A DNA stretch of 36,419 bases from Tritrichomonas foetus. Lineage: Eukaryota; Parabasalia; Tritrichomonadida; Tritrichomonadidae. The stretch lies in NCBI GenBank assembly GCA_001839685.1, contig MLAK01000851.1, forward strand, positions 1 to 36,419. The letters run 5' to 3'. Shown here piece by piece: positions 17,766 to 25,946 of this stretch. The position numbers and the translations under genes were made by a program. The notes below the pieces were generated by a model. That model searched no databases, was not told the origin of the DNA, and saw only the letters and a program-made list of their open reading frames with translations. Within the stretch, counting starts at the first letter, position 1. Each line of letters starts with the position of its first letter.

Positions 17766-18530
17766 TCAACTGTGGCAAGTTTTTCCGCATTGTTTTAAAC
17801 CACACTGGCCTAGGCATCTAGCACATTCCTGTCCTAGATAATTTCCAGCCAACAAACTTTAATCATGAAAGAGTTTTTAATATTGATATAATTTTGGGAA
17901 GAACTCTTCAAAAATCCACTTTGGACATCGCTGAAAATCACTAGTCTGATGGAATTATTCTTGCATTATGTATTTAATAAGTAATTCAGTATCATACATA
18001 TTTCAATAATAAGTTTTTATGTTGTGCATATGGTGGCTCAAAACAATAAAACCTTGTTTTTTATACCACCATTGGGATAAATGGGGAAAATGAGGTTTGA
18101 TGTAAAAAAATTCATGATTGATAGAAAAAGTAGTGTGCTAACTTATGTTTTGTTATATAACAGATTATTTAAACTATGAGTTTATCATTGGAGCAATGAA
18201 TAACTATGAGCACAATATTATGAACTTGAGAAAATCGAATTTCTTGATTTCTTGATGCATTAAGCAGCTCTTCAAACAATTATTGTTTTATCAGATTGTT
18301 AGTTTAATTATCAATCAATTCTTTCAATGAGTGTATCTGGACCGATCTAGAATTCTTATGTGAAAAATATTTTTTATGCTTTATAGAAATAAATAAAATA
18401 AATCAAGAAAATGAATAGTTTACCTTTCAAGATAACTACTTATTTGTTGGTTATCTATGACTATTTCCTCTGGATATGTTACTCATAGATTCGTCAACGA
18501 TCATTTCTCTAATAATTAATCGTTTTTTGT
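17766..18530 (-). pseudogene. Decayed coding sequence, possible transposon relic
   Basis: In this 1.2-kb gap between genes no full ORF exists, but on the minus strand successive short open pieces in shifting frames read like protein. From upstream they include LIIREMIVDESMSNISRG, YPEEIVIDNQQISSYLER, LFEELLNASRNQEIRFSQ, RFYCFEPPYAQHKNLLLKY, RCPKWIFEEFFPKLYQY and a Cys-rich end ECARCLGQCGLKQCGKTC (six Cys) before a stop at 17766. The first piece resembles a helix-turn-helix and the last a zinc-binding end, as in some transposases, but I cannot name a family. Frameshifts and stops indicate a dead copy. Chance in AT-rich DNA is the alternative. Confidence 0.35.
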
Positions 18531-18734
18531 GAAACCACAAAGATTTTCGATTGAGAGAAATTGAGATAAACCGTCACTTCATTTTTTATTTTGAAAGAAG
18601 GAATGCAATATCACTTAAAAAGCTAATATACCTTTCAGTAAATCTATTTAAATATCTTTCTGTCATATTGTTTTTCTTTCAATTAGAGATTTTCGCTCAC
18701 AATTTAACTCACTTGAGCTTCAATTTTTTCATTT
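18531..18734. promoter_or_regulatory. Upstream region of the eIF4G-like gene
   Basis: The region ends with TTCAATTTTTTCATTTATG, where the final ATG is the start codon at 18735. Both TCAATTTTT and TCATTT fit the Initiator; the nearer one would give a leader of about four bases. Confidence 0.5.
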
Positions 18735-20738
18735 ATGCAAAAGAATCAAGGTAATAGAAACCCCAAAGGAAATCGTGGCGGTCGATCAAATGGCCAAGCA
18801 GGTCAGCCCCAGTCGCCACCAAAAGTAACCGTCGGCTCACCAAAGAAAGATGCCCTCGAAATTATTCGTCCACAAGGAAATCCACAACCGCCTCCACCAC
18901 ATCCACAAAACCAAGCTGCACAACAGCCACAACATCACGAATCTCAGCCAGCCCAACCAGCCCTCCAAGTTTCCCTTCCAAAGCGCGAGCCAGTCAGTGT
19001 TCAAGTATCTCCAGAAGCTGCCCAGCAAATGGCCCTCAGAAAGCAAACGCATACATACACAATCGAACAGCTTAAAGCAAAACGCCATGACAGAGAATTA
19101 ACGGCTCCATCAGTTTTCCAATTTTATGCGGAATTACAGCTTTTCAAGAGGTTTATGTCAAACACACACAAAAGTCGCGGACACCTCAAACCAACCGATA
19201 TGCCAGTTCTTCAGCACAAAATTAATTCAATATTGCTTCATTTCAATGTCAATACATTTCCGACAGTTTTCAATGAAATTTTGGCACTTGGAATCGACAA
19301 CGAAGTTTTTGTATTGTCTTACGTTAATGTCGTCTTCAAACAAGCTGTTCTCAATCCGCCGCTCGCTCTTCTTTTCTCAATGCTATCCGTAAATGTCAGC
19401 TACGTCATGAAACATACAAAGTTCGCGGATCGTATGAAGGAGCTTTTCATGGAGCGCTGCACGGAGTCTTTCGTCGTGCCGAAAGAAGATACAGATAAAG
19501 GAACGTTAATTTTATTAAGAGGTATTGTCACTTTTGCTGGCCATCTTCTTCGCGATTCAATGCTTCAGTCCCAGCTCCTTTCGGACTGGGCCACGCACCT
19601 CATCAAAAGCGGAAATAAGAACTCGCTCATGATGCTGATTGATCTTCTTGTTGCTGGCGGAGCTGCTTTGACCACTCCAAACCAGGCCATCTTGGACCAA
19701 TTGAAGACGAAGATGAGCAGCGTAACAGACACAGAGCTCCTCGAAAGATACACAAACCTGACAGACATCATCCAAAGCGCTGTTCCGCCTGCAGAGCAAA
19801 CTGATCGAGAACTCCGCAATCCAGAAATGAAGCATTCTCCATCAGTCGACAAAGACCTTGATGGAAAGTATCCTACGCTTTTCAAGAGGTCAGATTCAAT
19901 CCCACTCGAACTTTCAGCTCTCGCTGATGAAGATAATGATGAAAATGATATCGCTAGCGTCGTTACAAACTATCTTTATAATAGCGATCTTGCAGAAGCT
20001 GCAGCTAAGTTAGAGGCATTGAAATATCAAAAGAATGAACTCAAAACAGCCGTTGACCTTCTTCGTGCTGTTGTTCAACAACCAGCTGATCGTCAGCTCG
20101 TTATCAGTGAATTAGTAATCAGCATGCTTTATCAAGGATTTTATGATGATGATCTTTTACGTCAAGCTGTTACAGCAGTTGCTAAAGAAAACCCAAGCGA
20201 TATTGAACATGGTAGAAAGCTAGCTCTTATTTTTGCTCAGCTTCTTTCAAAGGAAGTTGTCACATTCGACGACTTTGAAGGACTCTTCGCAGATATGCGT
20301 GGTATTTGGAAATACATCATTCCAACATTCTTCCAAGAAAATGATCGTTTACTTGGTACATGGATTGACGAAATGATGGATTGCGACTTTTGGCGCCACG
20401 TCAGATTTGTGGATGCTACAACACCTGATGAAAGACTTACAGCTGTTCATGAAATGGACATTGCTGATTTCTTCCCACACCTGGACCTTGCCTACGCATT
20501 TAGAGAGAAATCCAAGGGTGGTGCTGATGGAACAGACGTTGTATTGGCCTGCAACACAGTTGATAAGGAGTACCTTGCACCAGCAATCTTTGATGTTCTT
20601 TTGTCTTTCCAGGACGCACAAATGGAAGCTGCTGCAGGAAAATTGAAGCAATACTTCGCACCAGTGAAGAAGGTGTTCGCTGAACTTGGTGAAAAAGGCG
20701 GTGAACGTGGAAAGAAGCTCGCTGGACTCCTCCAATAA
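18735..20738 (+). CDS. eIF4G-like translation initiation scaffold (MIF4G + MA3)
   Basis: 667 aa. Residues 1-100 are disordered, Pro/Gln/Asn-rich with a basic GNRGGRSNG patch, typical of an RNA-binding linker. YTIEQLKAKR (Tyr108, Leu113) resembles an eIF4E-binding YxxxxL motif, though the position after Leu is Lys rather than hydrophobic. About 130-330 is a MIF4G-type helical domain (INSILLHFNVNTFPTVFNEI... VVFKQAVLNPPLALLFSMLS), the eIF4A-binding HEAT domain. About 400-560 is an MA3-like domain (VTNYLYNSDLAEAAAKLEAL; LVISELVISMLYQGF). The C-terminus is Lys/Gly-rich helical. It should bridge eIF4E, eIF4A and eIF3 on mRNA caps. At 667 aa it is compact compared with animal eIF4G and lacks an obvious W2 domain. 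GC- and C-ending codons suggest high expression. The stop sits in TAAAC, a UAAA signal. Confidence 0.85.
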   Translation: MQKNQGNRNPKGNRGGRSNGQAGQPQSPPKVTVGSPKKDALEIIRPQGNPQPPPPHPQNQAAQQPQHHESQPAQPALQVSLPKREPVSVQVSPEAAQQMALRKQTHTYTIEQLKAKRHDRELTAPSVFQFYAELQLFKRFMSNTHKSRGHLKPTDMPVLQHKINSILLHFNVNTFPTVFNEILALGIDNEVFVLSYVNVVFKQAVLNPPLALLFSMLSVNVSYVMKHTKFADRMKELFMERCTESFVVPKEDTDKGTLILLRGIVTFAGHLLRDSMLQSQLLSDWATHLIKSGNKNSLMMLIDLLVAGGAALTTPNQAILDQLKTKMSSVTDTELLERYTNLTDIIQSAVPPAEQTDRELRNPEMKHSPSVDKDLDGKYPTLFKRSDSIPLELSALADEDNDENDIASVVTNYLYNSDLAEAAAKLEALKYQKNELKTAVDLLRAVVQQPADRQLVISELVISMLYQGFYDDDLLRQAVTAVAKENPSDIEHGRKLALIFAQLLSKEVVTFDDFEGLFADMRGIWKYIIPTFFQENDRLLGTWIDEMMDCDFWRHVRFVDATTPDERLTAVHEMDIADFFPHLDLAYAFREKSKGGADGTDVVLACNTVDKEYLAPAIFDVLLSFQDAQMEAAAGKLKQYFAPVKKVFAELGEKGGERGKKLAGLLQ

Positions 20739-21234
20739 ACACATCAATTCTCATCATTTCTATTGATTTATTATAGATTTATTTCGGCTTTCTTTTAGTT
20801 TTTGTTGTTTTCATTCTTTTTTGTTCTATTTATTTTCAGATTTCCAATTTACATTTTTTTAAAAAGAAAAACAGAAAGCTTGGTTCCTTTCATTAGAGAA
20901 ATCAATTTGTTAAAGAAATATCACATCAAAATTTGAAACTATCATGAACACATGTGAAGAAATATTACTTCAAAGATTTTGTGGGGAAAAATAACATATG
21001 GCTTTGGTTATATTGGTAATACAATACTGATTGAAATAATTATGTCTCATTGTCAAAAATGAAAATTGTAATGAAAAATTGGTTGCTTTTCGGAAATTGC
21101 AAATGATATTATTGTTTATATGTTAGATCATTAATGTTATTTTTTCAATTTATTCTGAGAAAACTAGAATCAATTCTGGGATAAATTGATAATTTTTATT
21201 TCGAAACGTTTTTAATTTTCAATTCGGCTTTTGA
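20739..21234. other. AT-rich intergenic region with promoter of the coiled-coil gene
   Basis: About 500 bp without a supported gene. It begins with T-rich 3' flank of the eIF4G-like gene. Near its end ACGTTTTTAA followed by TCAATTC lies 29 and about 16 bases upstream of the ATG at 21235, a box-plus-Initiator arrangement seen at other genes here. Confidence 0.5.
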
Positions 21235-24200
21235 ATGTCTCGGCGGGCAAAATCGAGAAATGCCCCTGAGCCTGAAATAGATTCTTCCACAAAATCCAAA
21301 ATCGACCGATATGCTGCAAAAATTGTGTCGCTCCAAGCCGAAAATATCCAATTAAATAATGAAAATCAATTATTGGCCGACAAATTCAACAAGCTGACAG
21401 AATACAATCAAACACTTGGAAACGACCTTGCCAATTTTGACGAAGAAATTGTTTTTCTCGAGCAACAAATATCGCAAAAAAATATTCGATTTAAACAGCT
21501 TTCAAAGAAGGCAGACTCGCTAGACAAGCAAATTAATTCATGCAGACGGGTTTTAATGGACGATCCGGACTTTTCTCAATCTGCCAATAAATTAAAAAAA
21601 TTAGAAGAAAAAAAAATCGCCGTTTTGAAAAGATTAACAGCACTGAAAGGTGAATCTATTAATGCAGATGGCCCTGGCATTTTGGAATCTCGCGCGCTTC
21701 TAATTGATGAAGTGAAATCACTCGAGCAAACAAATGCCGATTTGCACCAGCAAAAAACTATACTGAAAATGCTAATTGATCCCAATAAAACAATTGCCCA
21801 GAAAAAAGCAGCACTTGAAGAATTAATAAAACAAAAAAATGCAGAACAAAACCGCTTGCTCGATGATATTCACCTTTTGAGGCAAGGTCCAAGCCCATCC
21901 TTGTCGAAATCAGCAAGCAACAAAGTTTCTGGAGCAGAGCATGACAGTCAAAATAGTGAATTCGCTGATGATGAAGAAAATGAAGTCAAAAGCATCTCAG
22001 AAAGAGAACATCAAGCAAGTGAAAAAGATCAAAATGATGTTGTCCAAAAAATGAAATCAAGTCCAAGTTCAAGTTCTAGATCTTCAAGTGAAGATGAAGA
22101 TGCTGATAACAAAAGTGTTAAAAGTAACAAAAGTGCAAAAAGCAATAAAAGTGTTAAAAGTCAAAAAAGTGAGAAAAATGAAAAAGATGAAAGTGATGTG
22201 TCTAAGAAAAGCTCACATAGTAAGAATTTAAATGAATCAGAAAAGTCATCTCGAAGTAAATCTAACAAAGAAAATCACAGCGAAAAAGAAAAAAGTTCCA
22301 AAAATCGAACAAGCGCCTCAGTCAGCAGCCGAACATCAAAAAGACATTCTGGAAAAAATAATGGAAGTGAAAACGAATATAATAGCGATTCTGATTCAAA
22401 ACCACATAAAAAGAAATCAAACAAAAATGAAGAAAGTTCAGAAAGTGATACTGATTCACAACAGAAAGACAAAAAATCAACAAAATCAAATAAATCAAAC
22501 CAATCGAAAAAATCTAAATTAACAGATTCTGAAAATCTGGAAAAGAGAAGAAGTAAAAGTGCAGATAGCAGCTCTAGTTCCAGTTCTGATCATAGTTGCA
22601 GTTCTGATGATGAAGATGAAAAACAAAAAAATCATAAAAAGAAACGTTCTTTTTCTTCTCAAAAACAACAACATAGTCATAGATTCAAAGATGATAAAAA
22701 CCCACGTAGGAGAAACAAAAACACAGATATAGATGATGATTATGACCACAATGATAATGAAGATGATAACAAGCGTAGACAATCAAAAAGAAAGCAATCA
22801 TCAAGAAATAACTCCGTTGATTTACATCGAAAAAAACATCATCGAGATGATGATCAAGTAGACAGGACAGATCCAAAGAAAGAAAGAAACAGAGACAGAG
22901 ACAGAAATAAAGATAGAGAAAAAGATAGTCGAAGATCACGAAGAAATGAGACCCAATCATCAAAAAGAAGGAGCAGTAGTATTGCACCGAAAAGAAAAAT
23001 TAAAAATATGGACGATTATTCAGATTCTGAGCCAGACAGTCCAAGAAGTCGCACAAATAGTATTGCATCATCAAAGAAAAATCATGAAGGAGAATCTTCA
23101 TCAAATAAAAGAAGATCATCATCAGTTTCACAAAAAGATCGGAATCATCAACATAAGCCAAACTTAAATCCAAGTAAGAAAAATTTAATTATTTCTTCAC
23201 GTCGAGAAAAAAATACAAAAGAAACTTACAACAATGAAAATGATGAATATGATGATGAACAAGGAAATCAAAGTCAAAGTCATAATCGAAATCACTCACA
23301 TAAACAAAAAGATTCTAAACAAGGAAATCATTCTTCTTTATCTGGAAAACAACATTCAAATTCGAAATCCGAAAATTTGCAAAAACTGAAACAACAGCAA
23401 CAAAATCGAAGTAATTCAAATAAAAATAATTTAGTGAGTACATCTTCAAAAACAGGAGATGAAGGAGTTTCTTCTGTTTCAGTCACACGAAAATTGAAAC
23501 CACCGAAAATTGAAGGAATTGACGCTCAAACTCAAACAAATGAAAATGAAATCGATCCAATTCTAAAAAGCCGAAATACTGACATTTCAAACCGAGAAAA
23601 AGAAGCTTTGGCAAAACTCGAGGCTCTTAAAAATGAAATTCAAGCGAAATTAAGCGAAAAAGAAGAACTTCAAACAGAATTAAACAGGCCACCGCCAAGT
23701 TTCAAAATCAGTGATAAACTTTCCGTTTCATTAGCACCCCTTCCTGATGCTCTTCACGATTTATCCCTGCATGCTTTTAGAAGACATGCTAAAGGTGCAC
23801 AAACTGACATTACTGGTGAATCTATTGATTTTCATACCAAGTTATTAGAAAGTCAAGTTTCAGAAATGACTGTTGCTTCAGACTTACAGGAAGAAATTGC
23901 AAATTTGAAAAGACAAATTAAAGCAGCGAATGAAAGCATTAATCAAGCGAAAGCTGAAGGTGAAGCTCGCGACCAGCAGATTAAAAAAGTTAAAAATGAC
24001 TTAAAATGTGCCAAACAAAATATTGAAAACGAGCAACAAAATCAAGACCTCGAAACACGAATGAAAAAAGAGATAATGAATGAAATTTCAAATCTAAAAT
24101 TAGAAATTCGAGAAAAGCAAGAAGAACTTGAACAACAAACTACCAAAAATCAACAAATGCAAGATAAACTTGAGGAATTGATAAAAATTAGGCAATCACT

Positions 24201-24645
24201 TGAACGAGACATTGAAGATATGTCGATGCGTGAAAAACCGGAAATTCAAACACTTGCTTCACAAGTTACCACTTATAGCGGAAGAGTTAAAGAAGCTCAA
24301 GCGAAACTTGTTAAAGCTGAAGAAGAACTTGCAGAAAAGAAAGAAGAATTGTATCGCTTAAAAAAATCACAAGAAATGAAAACTTATAAAGATTTGATGA
24401 TTAGGAAAGTGAAACTTGAAAGGCGTTTAAATAAATGGAAAATGCTCCTTAAAGATTCACGTGAATCAATGCAGAGTCTTGAAGCTTTCAGTAGTCAAAA
24501 CTATCAAAAGCGCGCAGCTTTGGCCCAGTCTCTTGAAAAATATGAAAGAGAGAAAGCAGATAAAGAAGAAGACCTTCGTGATTTGGAGAATTATTCGAGT
24601 TTACTTCATGCGCTTCTTCATGAACAGAACGAGAATTGGAGTTAA
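21235..24645 (+). CDS. Large coiled-coil protein with Ser/Lys/Arg-rich disordered centre
   Basis: 1136 aa in three parts. Residues about 15-215 are coiled coil (KIVSLQAENIQLNNENQLL...). Residues about 215-750 are low-complexity and disordered: repeated KSNKS/KSVKS units, SSSSS runs, DDEDE clusters, and RDRDRNKDREKD like alternating-charge RS/RD domains. Residues about 760-1130 are again long coiled coil with heptads of Leu/Ile. The charged Ser-rich centre looks like a multi-site phosphorylation region (SD/SE and RRSS sites are many). No catalytic domain or named family is recognised; a cytoskeletal, nuclear or centrosomal scaffold is possible. The A-rich codons follow the Lys/Asn/Ser content. 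Start: MSRRAKSR at an ATG with ACGTTTTT and TCAATTC upstream. Stop in TTAAATG. Confidence 0.82.
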   Translation: MSRRAKSRNAPEPEIDSSTKSKIDRYAAKIVSLQAENIQLNNENQLLADKFNKLTEYNQTLGNDLANFDEEIVFLEQQISQKNIRFKQLSKKADSLDKQINSCRRVLMDDPDFSQSANKLKKLEEKKIAVLKRLTALKGESINADGPGILESRALLIDEVKSLEQTNADLHQQKTILKMLIDPNKTIAQKKAALEELIKQKNAEQNRLLDDIHLLRQGPSPSLSKSASNKVSGAEHDSQNSEFADDEENEVKSISEREHQASEKDQNDVVQKMKSSPSSSSRSSSEDEDADNKSVKSNKSAKSNKSVKSQKSEKNEKDESDVSKKSSHSKNLNESEKSSRSKSNKENHSEKEKSSKNRTSASVSSRTSKRHSGKNNGSENEYNSDSDSKPHKKKSNKNEESSESDTDSQQKDKKSTKSNKSNQSKKSKLTDSENLEKRRSKSADSSSSSSSDHSCSSDDEDEKQKNHKKKRSFSSQKQQHSHRFKDDKNPRRRNKNTDIDDDYDHNDNEDDNKRRQSKRKQSSRNNSVDLHRKKHHRDDDQVDRTDPKKERNRDRDRNKDREKDSRRSRRNETQSSKRRSSSIAPKRKIKNMDDYSDSEPDSPRSRTNSIASSKKNHEGESSSNKRRSSSVSQKDRNHQHKPNLNPSKKNLIISSRREKNTKETYNNENDEYDDEQGNQSQSHNRNHSHKQKDSKQGNHSSLSGKQHSNSKSENLQKLKQQQQNRSNSNKNNLVSTSSKTGDEGVSSVSVTRKLKPPKIEGIDAQTQTNENEIDPILKSRNTDISNREKEALAKLEALKNEIQAKLSEKEELQTELNRPPPSFKISDKLSVSLAPLPDALHDLSLHAFRRHAKGAQTDITGESIDFHTKLLESQVSEMTVASDLQEEIANLKRQIKAANESINQAKAEGEARDQQIKKVKNDLKCAKQNIENEQQNQDLETRMKKEIMNEISNLKLEIREKQEELEQQTTKNQQMQDKLEELIKIRQSLERDIEDMSMREKPEIQTLASQVTTYSGRVKEAQAKLVKAEEELAEKKEELYRLKKSQEMKTYKDLMIRKVKLERRLNKWKMLLKDSRESMQSLEAFSSQNYQKRAALAQSLEKYEREKADKEEDLRDLENYSSLLHALLHEQNENWS

Positions 24646-24882
24646 ATGTGTTTTTATATCATTTTTGTTCTTTGATTTGTGTATTTTTCATTTTTTATTA
24701 ATCTTTTTTATCATAATACCATATTACTGTAAAGATATGAAAGATATTTAGGGATTTCAGAAAATTATGAAAACAAAAAGTTATAAATTCTTTGTATATA
24801 ATCGAATAATTTGATTCTTCATTGAAATAATCATTATCATCAACATTTAAAAGAATGAATATTCATGCTACTTTATGTATTT
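24646..24882. other. AT-rich 3' flank
   Basis: Noncoding, T-rich, no feature recognised. Confidence 0.4.
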
Positions 24883-25343
24883 TCATTTGGTAATATCTAT
24901 ATCTTGTTCGTCTTCAACTTCACTTAAGTAAAGAACTTCGACATATTCTGAAAATATATTTCATAAGTCATTATTTGTTCTAATTGTACTTAGGAGACAG
25001 TTGATATCAGGATTTCATTATCTTTAATTGAAAGTTTTCAATCAGGTTGGGAAATGCATTTTTACGAATGTTTGAGTGATTTGAGGTTTTGACATTATTT
25101 GGAACTTGATTAGCGTTACCATTCGTGTTCCTTGAGCCAACTGATTTAGTAACTTTGTGTTTCGTTTGTTTCTAGAAATGATTTTAAGTTATTTTTCTTG
25201 TAAGTTTTCCAAAAATAGTATATTATGAATGACTTCATCATGAAGAACGTCAATTGCTTGATCACACCTTCTTGATTACAGAATTGAACTAATCCATAGC
25301 AACATGAAACCTCATTTACTCCTATAAACTTCTCTAAACAATG

Positions 25344-25345
<2 letters not shown>
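24883..25345 (-). pseudogene. Decayed coding sequence, minus strand
   Basis: Protein-like pieces lie in different frames on the minus strand, in order: CLEKFIGVNEVSCCYGLVQF near 25340, then DVLHDEVIHNILFLENLQEK, then VTKSVGSRNTNGNANQVPNN with about 30 more open codons, and finally EYVEVLYLSEVEDEQDID before a TGA at 24883-24885. Stops and frame changes separate them. The mix of a helical front part, an Asn/Ser-rich linker and an acidic tail looks like the end of one real gene that has decayed. The family is not recognised. Chance open frames are the alternative. Confidence 0.35.

Positions 25346-25373
<28 letters not shown>
25344..25373 (+). repeat. A30 homopolymer
   Basis: Thirty consecutive A between ATG and TTGTG. 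It lies between two decayed coding stretches on opposite strands. It may be a slippage-expanded run or the trace of an inserted poly(A) tail; its exact length in the assembly may be unreliable. Confidence 0.9.
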
Positions 25374-25376
<3 letters not shown>

Positions 25377-25445
25377 TGAAGTTCGCAAACTTCGAATGAA
25401 ATATCCAGATTGGTGATTAAAATATTACTTTTGCAACTTTTCATA

Positions 25446-25835
25446 ATGATTCAAAGAATAAATCATCATTTTGAAATTAACATATTCGATGAAGATGTAT
25501 ATTCAGAAATAAGTAAATATTCAAATCAAGTTTTAAAAGAAAACAGTATGAAGGCATGAAAGGAAATTCAAGTGAAGACTCCACAAACGTATATATAAAA
25601 ATTGGAAATGCTGCCATAATCTTTCCTAATGGTGTGTATACACTAGCACAATTCATAAATTAGAAATGACTTTTTGGGATGACATTGGATTCAGAATTCT
25701 TACAGAAGATAAATATCATGCAGATCATGTTATTGCTGCAATCTCCATCTTTTCATGATTGGAAAGGAAATAAAACTATCTGACAGTTCGAATCATATTC
25801 AAATATTTTATGAGAAAATATTTCTTTCCTCATAA
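25446..25835 (+). pseudogene. Decayed coding sequence, plus strand
   Basis: An ATG at 25446, directly preceded by TCATA (Initiator-like), opens 37 codons (INHHFEINIFDEDVYSEISK...). After a frameshift near 25555 another open piece contains STNVYIKIGNAAIIFPNGVY, then after a stop MTFWDDIGFRILTEDKYHAD, and finally a piece ending near 25835 (KLSDSSNHIQIFYEKIF). The four pieces follow each other with few lost bases, as expected for one gene with three or four disabling changes. No family is recognised. It lies just upstream of the RTEL1 gene. Confidence 0.38.
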
Positions 25836-25940
25836 CAATCCTAAGCAATTACTTATGATAGAGTGGATTGAATTGTAAAAGTGAAGCAAAATGATTATGC
25901 AAAATTTGAAAGAAAAAAGCGAACGTTTAAAATTTGATGG

Positions 25941-25946
25941 TCACTG
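25941..25946 (+). promoter_or_regulatory. Initiator TCACTG abutting the RTEL1 start
   Basis: TCACTG immediately precedes ATG 25947, with ACGTTTAAA 24 bases upstream. An out-of-frame ATG at 25936 would otherwise head the mRNA, so initiation at this TCA gives a leader that avoids it. Confidence 0.5.

Noticed and set aside
17800..17860. Possible tRNA-like fold (CCTAGG and CCTAG arms)
   Set aside because: No TTCRA arm, no acceptor stem and no anticodon loop of correct size could be drawn.
24920..24965. Possible intron ending TATTTTCAG before the acidic tail on the minus strand
   Set aside because: Known trichomonad introns have a conserved ACTAAC-type branch/acceptor element and GTAYGT donor; neither is present, so decay by frameshift is simpler.
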